From Paratrimastix pyriformis (taxonomy: Eukaryota; Preaxostyla; Paratrimastigidae), in assembly GCA_027972325.1 (NCBI GenBank), contig JAPMOS010000008.1, positions 490,001 through 554,000 of the forward strand: 64,000 nucleotides of DNA. The letters are read 5' to 3'. The notes beneath the pieces were generated by a model. The model saw nothing but the letters and a program-made list of their open reading frames with translations. It searched no databases and was not told the DNA's origin. Position numbers and translations under genes: made by a program. Below, piece after piece: positions 9,990-21,000 of the stretch (the first letter of the stretch is position 1; each line of letters opens with the position of its first letter).

Positions 9990-12191
9990 GCGCCTCCTCC
10001 TTTGCGAGGGCGGCCTTCGCGCTGGGCTCACCCTCCCCTCTTCCGCTCCCGCCCTGTCCCGCCTGGTCGGTGTTCCCCACCTTCCTCCCCTATGCGTCTC
10101 CTCGACCCCGTGGCCCTTCTTTGTTTCCGACCCGCTGCAGGGTGTTCACTATCGCCCTGGCGCCCCGGTCTGCTCCCCTCCCGCTCCTCCCGGTTCCAGA
10201 CTGCTCCCCCTCCTCTTCTCCTTCCCTTCCCTTCCCCTTCCCTTCCCCTTCCCCCTCTCACCTCCTTGATTCCCCAACGGCCTTCGACTTCTTTTTTCTG
10301 CGTCCCACCGCCTCACTTTGTGTCCGCCGGGTTCATCCGCTCGTCCCCCGCGGCCCGAGACAGGCGCGGTACTTCGTCATGAAGAGCCCCTCCAAGGAGA
10401 ACATCGACACGGCCTTCCGGGAGCGCGTCTGGGCCACGACCCAGCCCGCCATCGAGCGGCGCCTCGACGAGGCTTTCAGGGTCCTTTTCGCCCTCCCCCT
10501 CCATTCCCTCTGCCCTCCGGCAGTCTCTCCTCCTCCACGGCGCTCATCCGTTCCCACGTGGGTCTGTGACCGGTGCGCAGACCTGCGACCAGGTGCTGCT
10601 CGTGATCAGCCTCAACGGGAGCGGCCACTTCCAGGGCTTCTGCCAGATGGCCGGCCCCGTGGGGCCCCCCCAGCCGCTCCTCTGGGCGACCCCGGGGGGC
10701 GAGACGTACGGGGGCACCATCCCCATCAAGTGGCTCCAGGTGTGCGCCATGCCCTTCGGCCAGAGCCTCCACCTCCGCAACCCGCTCAACGAGAACTCCC
10801 CCGTCAAGGCCAGCCGCGACGGCCAGGTCCGCGCCCCCGCCCCCTCAGCCCGCTCAGCACCCAGGCTAGACCTTGCCCCGCTTCCCCTCGGGTGGTCGAC
10901 CTGTCGGGGTGAGAGGCTTGTCGGCTGGCGTCATGACCCCATTCCGCCCCGGTCCTTGGCCGGCCCCACCAGGAATTGGCCCCGCCTGTGGGCCGGGCCC
11001 TGTGCCGCCTGATCGACCAGTACGCAACCAACCCCGTCGCGACCCTGCCCCAAGTGGCCCTCGCTCGGTCCGCCTGCCACCTCCCTTCCCGGTCTGCTCA
11101 GCGTTCGTCCGCGGATGGGTTGGGTCCAGGGTCGACCGGAAGCGCCCCGCATCGCCCCGCGGCCATGGCGGCTCCAAGCGGGACCGGATCGGTCTGCCGC
11201 TTCCCCCCACCCACCCTCCCTTGCCCCGCGCAACCCCTTGTCTCGCTTCGGCCCTCTTGGCCTCTGTTTCGTTGGCGCTCACGTGGGGTCCCTGTTTGGC
11301 CTTGGCAGACCCGCAGGACAACGGGCTCCTCCCGACTCCCGTCCCGCCGCCTCAGACGCCCCGGTTTGGTGGGCTCCAGGGCGCCCCTGGCCTGGGGGGC
11401 AGGCCTGCGCCTTTCGGGGGCGTTCCCCCGGCCCCGCTGGTCCCGCAGTCGCAGCAATTCCTGGCCAGCGCGGCCGCTGAGCAGAAGAAGCAGCTGGCCT
11501 TCGCTCAGGCCAAGGCGGCCGCCCAGCAGGCCCTCGCCAAGGCGGCCATCCGCGCCGCCAAGCCGCCCCAGCCCGCCGCACAGACCCTCGCCGCACAGAC
11601 CCTCTCCATGCAGCAGCTGCAGCAGCTGCAGGCCGCCCCGAATCCGTACCAGCTGGCAGCGGCCCAACCTCAGCAGCAGCTGCAGCAGCTTTCCCAGGCT
11701 GCTCAGCTGAACTTCCCCGCCTCGCTCTCGTTGGCGGCCCTCCTGTCGGGTGCCGCTCCTGCGGTCGCCCCCGCCGCTCCGCCCGCCGCGGCCGCGCTCG
11801 GCCTGCCCTCTGTCCTGCAGACCGCCCTGACGGGCGACCCCACAACGGCGGCCCTGCTGGCCCTGTTTGGCCAGTCCCCCCAGGCAGCCCTGGCCCAGGC
11901 ACCCCTCGCCCGCGCCGTTCCGACCCCATCGCTCCCAACGGCCGTCCCGTCTGTCTCACTGACCCCCGCGGCAGCTTCGCAGTCCAACCCGCAGCAGGCT
12001 TTGTTGGACTCGCTCACCCAGGCGGCCCAGCAGGCGGCCCTCTGGCAGCTTCTCCTTGCTCAGTCCGTGTCTCCGGCGGCCACAGCATCCACGATATTGC
12101 CCAGCGTGTCTGCCGCCTCTCCCGTCTCCGCCCCGGCCGCTTCTGAGGATCCCAATGCACTTGTGCTCTCCCTCTACCAAGCCCTTGCCCA

Positions 12192-12257
<66 letters not shown>

Positions 12258-12531
12258 GCAGCAGCAGCAACAACAACAAACACAGCAGCAGCAGAAACAC
12301 CACCACCACCAGCAGCAACCGCAGCAACAGCAACAACAACAACAACAGCAGCAGCAACAGAAACAACTCCAGCAGCAGAAACAACAAGATGAGCTCTTGC
12401 GCCAGCAACTTCAGCAGCAGCAATTGCAACAACATCTCGCTCTGCTCGCCCTTTTTGGCGCTGGCGAACAGCAGACACCCACCACCCTTCCAGAGCAAAA
12501 ACCTGTTCCAGATCAAAAAACCCGAAGATGA
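9180..12531 (+). CDS. YTH-domain m6A RNA reader with polyQ C-terminus
   Basis: YTH domains bind N6-methyladenosine in RNA through an aromatic cage. The domain starts after an intron at 10364: ARYFVMKSPSKENIDTAF, then VWATTQPAIERRLDEAF, with the Trp of 'VWAT' as the first cage residue. After an intron (10481-10580) follows CDQVLLVISLNGSGHFQGF, then 'LLWATPGG', the second cage Trp, and HLRNPLNENSPVKASRDGQ. After a further intron (10827-10972) comes 'ELAPPVGRALCRLIDQYATN'. The order resembles YTHDC1-type domains ('GRDGQE', 'NEHKPVK'). The N-terminus (from ATG 9180) is disordered with a polyproline stretch. The C-terminal half is Ala/Gln/Leu-rich, then a long polyQ/Gln-His tract. Nuclear mRNA processing is the likely role, by family. 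The exon structure between 9510 and 10363 is unclear. Confidence 0.88.
9712..9850. repeat. (CCCT)n and CT-rich low complexity in the YTH first intron region
   Basis: A CCCT tetranucleotide run (about 9712-9745) followed by degenerate CCAT/CCTC. It lies between the disordered first exon and the YTH exon. Open frames across it are Pro/Ser artefacts. Confidence 0.75.
9925..9990. repeat. (GGTGTC)n hexanucleotide microsatellite
   Basis: About 10 copies of GGTGTC, open as Val-Gly or Val-Ser on + and Pro-Thr on -. It is probably intronic in the YTH gene: it begins GTGTCGG right after a plausible exon-like stretch (TETTRLVSNLPLLG), but whether that stretch is an exon is not settled. Confidence 0.85.
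12185..12425. repeat. CAG/CAA repeat encoding polyglutamine (YTH gene)
   Basis: Mixed CAG and CAA codons give about 30 uninterrupted Gln followed by a Gln/His/Lys-rich stretch. The codon mixing implies selection for, or age of, the amino-acid run rather than a fresh triplet expansion. Confidence 0.9.
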
Positions 12532-12579
12532 TGATGGGGGCGGAGCTCATGTAAAAAATTCTCTTGCTCTTCTCCCCGT

Positions 12580-12998
12580 TTATCCGAGTGGATGCAAACC
12601 CGGAGCCGCGTTCTTCGCCTGCTTTTTTGCTTGCGCGCGCTTCTTCTTGAGGGAAACGGAGAGAGGCTGCTGGGCCTTCACAAACTGGGAAGGCATTTGT
12701 CGAAATTGGGAGGGACGCCAGACCACTGGCCGGTTGAGCTTCTTCTCGATCCGTTGGTCCTAGAAAGAAGTTGAATGATTCTCTATGTCGAATCAAAACA
12801 TCCGACCCTGCTTCGAAGGTCGTACATTCGGTCGACTTCTGGGGCTCTCTTCTTGGTCATGAAGGGTCCTGTTGGAGTGTAGTTTGTTGGTTGTTGTTGG
12901 CTTTGATACTGCCTGCGCGAGTGTTGAAGACCGGGTGAGGGAGGCTGAGCAACCAGCTCGGACACCACATCGTTTCGGTCGATGACTGATGCCGGCAA
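12580..12998 (-). CDS. small uncharacterised basic protein, two exons
   Basis: I do not recognise this protein. Exon 1 (12807-12998, 64 codons) ends in 'APEVDRMYDLRSR'. A 47-nt intron (12760-12806, starting GTCGG and ending TTTCTAG) joins it in frame to exon 2, beginning 'DQRIEKKLNRPVVWRPSQFR' and ending in a Lys/Arg-rich tail (LKKKRAQAKKQAKNAA). Total is 123 residues, with no signal peptide or membrane segment. It is convergent with the YTH gene (49 bases between stops). Its first ATG overlaps the first ATG of the rightward gene at 12982. The internal ATG starting MTKKRAPEVDRMYDL would avoid the overlap and is an alternative start. Clean splice phase and an interpretable second exon support a real gene. 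Confidence 0.6.
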
Positions 12999-15900
12999 GA
13001 ATCCGAGTCCTCCGTCAGCGCCCTGGTTGATGGAAATTCAATATCAAGAGCCGCTCGAAGAGCACTCCGACAACATCTCCTCTACCGATGATTCGCCCGG
13101 TCATCCACTCCCGGCTCCAGTTGTTCTTCCCTCGCCGGATGTCCCGTCGTTTATCCTTTCTTCCAATTTTTCATGTCAGTTGCCAGCTCTCATGGCACAT
13201 CGTTCCAAGTCAATCACCGACTCGTCAGTCCACCCGGAGCAGCTTGCCGATCGTGGTCCTTTGGGCAGTTCTTCTCCGGATCCACCGGTTTCGATATCAC
13301 ATCCCACTCTTCGAGCTTCTGTGCAATCTCCGGGCCTATCCAGGGCGTTCGCCCCCGCCGCTACCTCTACTTCCGCCCCCGCTGCTACTTCCGCCCCCGC
13401 CGTTTCAGTCCCCTCCGCACCCACACCCGCCGCAGTTTTAACTATCTCCACAACTGCCACCGCCACTCTCATGACTACTCCTACCACTCCGACCGCGACC
13501 ACAACGACCACGACCACCGCCACCGCCACTGCGCCCACAGGAGCGCCTGCCTCCATCAAAGCAGCGGCTGTTCCCACCACACTGCCTGTCCTCACCCCGG
13601 AATCAGCGACTCCGAATGCCCGTGCCTTGGCGCCCATGGATCAGACGCCGCATCACCCAGTTCCCGCGCCTTCGCACCAGACCCGGCGGACTCCCCCACT
13701 CCCATGGCGGCGCGGTGCCACGTCATCCACGCCCTGCTCTGCGGAGCCCTGGAACCGCCGGTCCACGGAGACTCCCCTGGCCCTCACCGAAATTCCACGG
13801 CCTTCCACTGCGCCGAGACCCGCGGGACCCCTGTGGGTGGTCCAGCGAGGCGCCCAGGCCCCGCCCAGCCGCGCCGGGACTGCCATTGGGCCCCGACGAC
13901 ATCTCTCGCTCTCCCCTCCCCGCAACATGCGCGCCTCGCACGCCCTGATCATGGGGCGCCCCCTGAGCAGCACGCTGCTGGTGCCAAGCCACGTGCGGGT
14001 GATGGCCTCGATCGGGGTCAGCTGCCCCCCGGCCGGGGGCGCCCCCATGTCTGTTGGGACCCAGGCGGACTCTCCGCTGCCCCCCAGGGGGAAGCCGCGG
14101 GGCCCCACGCCCCACCAGCTGGCGCAGGAAGTCCTCCGGGCCGAAGCGACTGGCTTCCGCAAAGGTTTGTCGCGCGGCGTTCGCTCCGTGGGACCTTCAC
14201 CTTCACACGTGCCCCTCGCGTGCAGGCGACTTCCTACACCAGGCCCAGCAGCTGCTGGCCTCGGTGGGCATCACGGACTCCTCGGTGAGCACAGGCGCCC
14301 TGACCGCCGACCAGCGGGCAGTCCTCGAGCGGCTCCGGGGCGAACTGGCCGCCACCCAGCAGCAGCTGATGGCCCACAACATGGCCCTCCACCAGGGTCC
14401 GTCCGCCTGCTGCTGCGCCTGCGCGACCTGGGGCCCGCGGTGTCCCTGCGCAGCGCACCCATTTCTTGGATTGTGTCCACCCCCGCCAACTACCACCCTC
14501 CAGCCATGGCGCGGGCCAAGGAGCGTCAGGTCCAGCGCCACATCGAGCGCGTCCAACGCAAGGCGGCCGTGGGCCTGACGGCAGCCATCAAAGCTCTCGG
14601 TCTGTCGCCCCACCCCTTCGATCGTGGGGGCCCGGAGCCGTGTCTCTCCCGTTCCTCATTCCACCCTCCTCGCCCGCCGCCGCTCAGGCAAGAGCCAGTC
14701 TCCCGTGGTGCGCAGCCCGGGCGAGCAAGACGACCTGGATGAGTGGCGCGCGAAAGACGCCCGCGCCCGGGAGCGTCTCCGAGCTGCGCACAGTCCGCGA
14801 GACCCATGCTGCCCTGCCCCCATCGCCAGCCCCAGCGCCCTTGGCTGACGAACTTCCCTCCCTCCGCATCGTCTCCATGTGGGCAGCCCACCTGGCCGAC
14901 GTGACCATCCGGAGGCGACTGCTGGACCCGGGCTCGTGCCCCCTCGAGGCGGCCCCGGCCCTGCAGGCCCGGGTGATGGCCACCTACCAGCACTCCCTGG
15001 CCCGCACCCGCCAGCTGGAGCGGACCCTGCTCGCCCAGCCGGCAGCCGCCGTCCTCGCCGCGGCTTCTCCGGGCAACCCGCTCGCCGCCCTGGCCCTGGC
15101 CCTGACCATGACGCCCGCGATGGCGGCGCCACCACCGGAGGTCTCCCAAGCAACCCCGGCCACTCAGCAGACTCCAGCCCCGCACCCTTCAGCCGGCGCC
15201 CCATGCGGCGCCCTGGCCACGCCCAGCCCCCCCGCTGCCCATTTGGATGAGTCCGGGCGGGGGCGCGTCGGGGAGGCCGTGCCGCCTCGCCCCCTCGTCG
15301 TCGCATTCGCGCCCTGTCCCAGCTCGGCGCCCCCGCTCCCCTCGCCCAAGACGGTCCGCCGGCACCCGGGCAGCTCCACCTCGCCAACCCCCTCGGCCGA
15401 GGCCACGGCCCCCGACGACCAGCAAGGCGCCTTCCTGCCCCCACTGGCCGCTATCGTGGAGGCTGCCGCAGCCACCGCCACGGGTGCCGCTCCCTCGCAG
15501 CCCCCCGCCCAGGCCCCGGCGCGCCTTCCCGCCTCCCCCGACCAGCCGCCGGCCGCAGCCGCCTCGCCCCTCCCAACGGCGCTTGTGGGGAGCCCTTCCC
15601 CGGCCTGCGGCAGCTGCGCACCCGCCCGGATGCAGACCCGTGAGCCCGGAGAGGATGAGGGCACGCCGGCCGGCCCGGTCCTGCTGACGCCCACCCTGCA
15701 GCTCCTCGACGGGGCCGACGGCGCCCCCGCGGGTCTCCAGGCGAATCTCCGGCGCGGGATTTTGCCGGCCCCGGCACTGGCGCTCTCGCCACGGCCCGCC
15801 TCGACGACGCCACCAGCGTCCCATTCTGTGCCCCCCGTTCCCGCTGCCCCGGTTGGTCAGGACCACCTCCATGCCCAGGGCCATGACCAGCCAGCCGGCA

Positions 15901-17894
15901 CCCAGTCGGACAAGGAGGGTTCCCGCCAAACCCAGCGGCCCCCTCCGAACACGCCGACAGAGGGAGACTTCGCAAAAGGTGCTGCAGCCCTGATGCCCTC
16001 GCCAGCCCGATTGCCTCTGGTCCCCCTGATGCTTGCGCCCCCCTCGACCGTCGCGGGAGGTGACGATGGTCCGGCAGCATCCGGCAGCGGCAGCCCGAGG
16101 TCCCCTTGCGTAGCCCCCGTGGGCCACTCGGCCTCCGTCCCACCGACGCCCATCTCGCCGGCGGCCTCGTCCCTGGCCGCCCAGGCCCCGTCGGCCCTCT
16201 CGGACTTGCTCGTCCGCGCCTCGTCGGAAGCGGACGAGGACCGGCACCAGCAGCGGCACGACGAAACACAACAACCGCCCCCCACCCAGCAGCCTGGCCA
16301 GGCGCCGCCTGCCGCCCCCGCCCCCGCCCCCGCCCCCGCCCCCGCCCCCGCCCCCGCCCCTGGGCCGGACAAGCCGCACGGTCTCCATGATGAGCCCGCG
16401 GATCGTAAGGCGATCCCGGCCGCCAGTGCCGCTCTGGCAGCATCCCAGCCCTCGTCATCCCCCGTTGCCCCCGCTCCAGCCGAGATCTCGGCCGCTGGAG
16501 CCGCATCCTCCTCCGCCGCAGAAAACTGCACGGCCGCAATGCCGGCACCAGCACCAACACCGCCAACTGACCTTGCCGGTGCTTGTCCTCCAGTCGCTCC
16601 GGCCGCCCCTCCCGCGACCCCAACCGGTCTGGCCGCCGGCCAACCATGCACCTCGTCCCACTGGCCCGAGTGCCCCGCCATCCCTGACGGGGAGCATCCC
16701 ACGGCGCCCGAGGCCGAGGCCAGCGGTAACAGTCCCGCCGCGCTCGCCCCGTTGCCCCTGAGGGCCAACCAGCCGACCTCCCCGGGCACCCCAGCCACCC
16801 CGTCCAAGGCCTCACTCCCACCCACCCCGCCCAGCCGGGGCCGGTCCCGGGGCGGGCCGACCTACAGCGGGATCTACTCGGCGCGCCTGAGCCGCTCTCG
16901 CAGCCGCAGCCGCAGCGCCGAACCACCCAGCCAGCGAGCGTCCGACCCCGCCCACTGGTCCGCCGGGGCGCCCTCCTCGTCCATGACCGTCCAACCCGCA
17001 CCCAGCGGCGCCGGCTCCCTGGAGGCTCCTCCGCCGAGGCCATCCACGCCACCAGCGTCTCTGGCGACACCGCCCCGCCCCGCCCTCGAAATCAGCACCA
17101 ACAATAACAATACCGAACCCCTGACCGCGTCCTCCAGTCCGGCCCGCCCCCACAGTGCCGAGCGGGCCCGGCCGACACCCGTCTCTCCCACATGGACCGA
17201 CGCGGCGGCGGCGGCCCCGCGGCAGCCCGCGCTCCGCTTCATGCCCTCGCCGCCCACGCCCACAGCCACCAGCCTGCTGCCCGTCCTGACCACCCGCCCG
17301 CTGCAGGCCCCGCCAGGGTCTCCCACCCGGCGCCGGTCACCGAGCCGGTTCCCCATGCCCCACGAAAAGACCCCCGCCCGCGATGAGGAGGCGTCCCGTC
17401 GGGAGGCACAGGCCCGCCCGGCCCCGCCGCCGCCTGGGCAGCGGGCTCCCCAACGAGTCCAAGCACCTTTCTCCTCCCTCCGTGGCGCCACTGCCGGTGC
17501 CACCGGATCTTCCGTCTCTGCAGCCGCGTCCCCGGAGGCCCACCGCTCCCCTCAGCCGCCGCGGCCCCAGCTCCCGCATCCCCATCCTCAGCACAAGACG
17601 GCACCAAAAGTGGTGCGCCGGCACTCCTCCAACTCGCCTCAGCCTCCAATCGCCAATGAGGTCTTTCAAGAAGAGGAGGTTCCGCCCGTTGTCATCACGC
17701 TCTTCCCCCCAGGGGGCGGTCCACCCCCCGTCGTGGCCCCCGCTCTCCCTGTTCCTCGGGGACCACGTGCAGCCATCCCTCCTCTTCCTGTGCCAACCCC
17801 GAATCCTCTTTTCGCAATGCGCCGACCTCGTGTGGCGGGCGGAACCAGGCGCCCCGGGGTGGTGACTGGCGATGATCTCTATACGCCGCCCTGA
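12982..17894 (+). CDS. large Pro/Ala/Ser-rich protein of unknown function
   Basis: I cannot assign a family. The N-terminus (to about 13700) is Ser/Thr/Pro-rich with Ala-Pro and Thr runs. A more ordered part follows across several short introns: 'PTPHQLAQEVLRAEATGFRK' (about 14108-14165), DFLHQAQQLLASVGITDSS (about 14230-14290), 'QRAVLERLRGELAATQQQLM', 'KERQVQRHIERVQRKAAVGL' (about 14520-14580), 'DDLDEWRAKDARARERLR', then WAAHLADVTIRRRLLDPGS and 'ARTRQLERTLLAQPAAAVLA', all predicted helical. From about 15060 to 17894 one long exon encodes about 900 residues of Pro/Ala-rich disorder with an (AP)n block and an Arg-Ser-rich patch (SRSRSRSRSAEP, about 16890-16925). The stop follows 'VVTGDDLYTPP'. 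The start could be 12982 or 13030. A scaffold or nuclear protein is possible, but that is a guess. Confidence 0.65.
16313..16365. repeat. (CCCCCG)n, coding for Ala-Pro
   Basis: About 8 copies of CCCCCG within the Pro/Ala-rich gene. The reverse strand reads as Gly-rich phantom frames. Confidence 0.85.
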
Positions 17895-18089
17895 GCGTGT
17901 AATACTACCCCTCAACCATTTATATGTCGTTTGAGAGTTCGTCATTTTTTCTCCGGTTTTTCTTTGTGCAAGAATATCGAGCAAGAGTGTAAATCAAAAC
18001 GGGTGCAAAAAATTGAAATTTGTTTCTGGATCATTACCTCCCAGATCAACGAAGCTCGCATTCGATTCAAATTCGCCCCGAGCCCCTCA
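17895..18089. promoter_or_regulatory. intergenic AT-rich region upstream of the TBC1D31 homologue
   Basis: This 195-base AT-rich stretch lies between a stop codon and the next start codon on the same strand. It probably holds both the 3' UTR of the upstream gene and the promoter of the next. No TATA box or polyadenylation hexamer was confidently placed. Confidence 0.4.
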
Positions 18090-21000
18090 ATGAACGAAAC
18101 CTCGTTGAGCGGCTCCAGATTCGTTTGTACAGCAATCCGCAGTGATGGAGCCTATTTTGCGGCTGTCGATCATTACGGACAAGCTTTTTTATTCACTATC
18201 ACAAAGGACGGGTTCGTCTGAGTGCTGTTCTCCGCACGATTAAATATTGTTTTCGCAGCGTGACCCAATCGCTTTTGGGGGGTCAATTATTACCGAGTGT
18301 CCCTTCTTCGGCGAATCGGTCGGGAACTGCCATTCAATTCGGGATGCATCACGCGAAATCCATGGTCGCTCTTGCACTCGGCACCGGTGAAATCCGTGCA
18401 TTTGACGTCGTTTGTCTGTTATCTTTTGTCTGTGTCTTTCCGGAACCCGCTCGCCACTTCAGCCAACAAGCTGCTGGCCTCGTACACGGCTCATAAGAGC
18501 GCCGTTCATTCGATTGCCTTCCACCCGACTGGCCGGCTGTGTGCCACGGCATCGTCGGACGTCTGCCTGCAACCTTCCTGCCCCCTTGCAGGTTTTCATT
18601 TGCCGTCTTCCAGGTTGTGACTCTGTGGGACCCCCGCACATGGGCCAAGAAGCGCGTGCTGGCCGTCCAGACGCCCCTTGTCCATGTCTGACCTGCTGTC
18701 CAGATGCGTTGCATCCTCACGCAAGAATTCCTCTCCCAGGTGGCGTACTCACCGTCTGGTCGATTCTTGGTGACGACATTCAACGACTCGACGGTGTGGC
18801 TCTGGGAGAGCAGCACCCTGGCTCTGAACAAGAAGGCCATCCTGCCCATCCTTGCCCTGCCCCATGACGGGTCTGTCCTTGTGGAATAAACGCAAAGGGT
18901 GCACGCGGGGTGTGCGCGTGTGTCTGCGCGGGGGGGGGGGGGGGGGGGGCATCAACCAGTGCCTCATTCCATTGCCCCACAGCCCTGACGGAGACGCGGC
19001 CACGCCGCTCCCGCAACGCCACCAGAGCGTCAGTTGCTGTGCTATGTCTGGCGACGAGTCTCTGTTGGTGGTTGGCGAAAGCCAGGCCAACCGGCTCCTG
19101 TTCTGCCACGTCCCGCAAGCCGCCGCCCACCCTCTGCCCCCGACCCCCGCCACACTGCGGCCCGGCCAAGACTGGTGCCTGGAATTGCCTTTCTCTCGAG
19201 CCTCGGCCCAGGCCTACCAAGCCGTCCCGGCGCCCTCGGTGGCTCCTCCCTCGGGCAGCGGTCCCGTCCCCGTCCCCGGCCCCACCGCCGACCAGGCGGC
19301 CCTGCGGCCCCGGGTTGTTCAGGTGGAGTTCCTCAGGTGCCCCTTCGCCCCCGGTGCCAGTCCCGCTGCTCTGGCCGGCTCGGCTCCATTCCCGGGGGAG
19401 CAGCCGACCCCACCCCGTCCCTCCGTGCCCGGTGGTGGGGAGGAGACGCCGCGCTCCGAGCCCGACGAGGGGCCTGCAGCGGCCACCGGGCCATCGGGCG
19501 CTCCGCCGGGGGACGAGGAGGATCGCAAACGGAAAAACAATGTCCGTTTCATGTGCACATTGGCCAATCGGACCCCCGAAGTGCCACTCCCCCATCACCC
19601 TCCTCCATCTCTTGTCCGCGGCGATGGGGCGGGCGCAGTTCTTGGCGGTCCTTTCGTCCGACGGCATCATCCGGTTCATCTCGCTGCCCCAGTGCATCAT
19701 CCACTACCGGTTCGCCATCCCGGGCATGGTCCGTGGCGCCACCACCACCCCGGAATGTGGTCCTGCCATCGCCTCCCCTGTCGGCCGAAACCTCATTTTC
19801 CCCTTTCCTTTCTGGTTGTGCTCTCCCTCCACCATCCATTCTTCCCTTCCCTCCCTTTTCCTGGTTTGTCGCCGGCGCAGCGGGTGACCCACTTCTCAGT
19901 GGAGCGCCGTTCGCGGTGGCTGATCTGCGCCGCCCAGAACGCCTTGGGCGAGTCCATCGTGCGACGGGTTTCCCTGCTGTCCTTCTACTCGGAGGCCGTC
20001 CGTAGGCCCTGCCCCTCTCGCCCCGGGGTCGACCCTGCTCACCTCTTCCTCGGTTGGGTTTCCCCCTCTGGTGGTGTGTCGGCAGAACAAGCTGATCCCC
20101 GTCCGACAAGAGGCTCGCGCCCGTGGGGGGGCGGCCGGCATGGTGACGCCCGAGGAGGCCGAGGAGTTGCAGGAGCTGGACAGGCCCCTCCCCCTGCGCG
20201 AGGTCTGGGTCTCGGGATCTCGCGCCCGCCCTCTCGGTTGCCTCGGTCGTTTGCCACTCACAGTCTCGCCGCCTTCCTTCTCTCGCTGCCCCTGGTGGCG
20301 CCAGATCGGGGTGGACTGGTCCTCGAACCCCTACCAGCACCGGCCACCCTCGGCCAGCACCCAACACGAGCGCTTCCACGCCGAGAAGTCGGGCTTGGCC
20401 GTGGCTCCGCCGCCCCCGCCCCCGCCCCCGCAGCGGACCCAGCAACCGCAGCAGCCCCAGCAGCCCATGGACCAAGGCGCCCCCAACGAGCGCATGCAAC
20501 TCCCGATGGGCCAGCGGGCCAGCAGTGGCGGGGCCGGGCAGGTGACCAACGCGCAGCCCCGTGACGCCTGGGGGATGGAGGCCCCCCCCGGCGGGGTGGC
20601 ATTCGCGCCCCATCGCCCGGGGCAACCACTCGGACCGGCCGGTGGGGAGCCGGCGGTCCCTGGGGCGGACGGGGTGCCCCCCGTGAGCACCTTCAACGCC
20701 GAGCTGGAGAGCCGCATGGCCCTGCGCCAGCAGGAGGCCGCCGCCAAGCTGGGCTACTTGCTCGAGGCCCCCGCCCGGCCCCGGGCCTTCTCCCAGCCCC
20801 CCCCGGCCGGCCAGTCCGCCGAGTTGCAGCAACCGGAGGAGGGCGGCGGCCGGGTGGGCGAGGGTGGCGAGGAGCCTGCCGGGGGCAATCTGACGGGCTG
20901 GGTGGAAGGCGCCACGCCCAATCAGCGGGGCCGCTTCGTGGCCACCTACACGGGTGCCCAGATGAACAACGGGGCCGTCGCTGCCAAGCGTCCCCCGGCA

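Noticed and set aside
12014-12796. Minus-strand polyVal/polyAla or polyLeu frames
   Set aside because: They are the reverse of the CAG/CAA polyQ tract of the YTH gene.
15189-16388. Gly/Arg-rich minus-strand frames opposite the Pro/Ala-rich gene
   Set aside because: Reverse complements of Pro/Ala codons in high-GC DNA; no splice structure, domain or start context.
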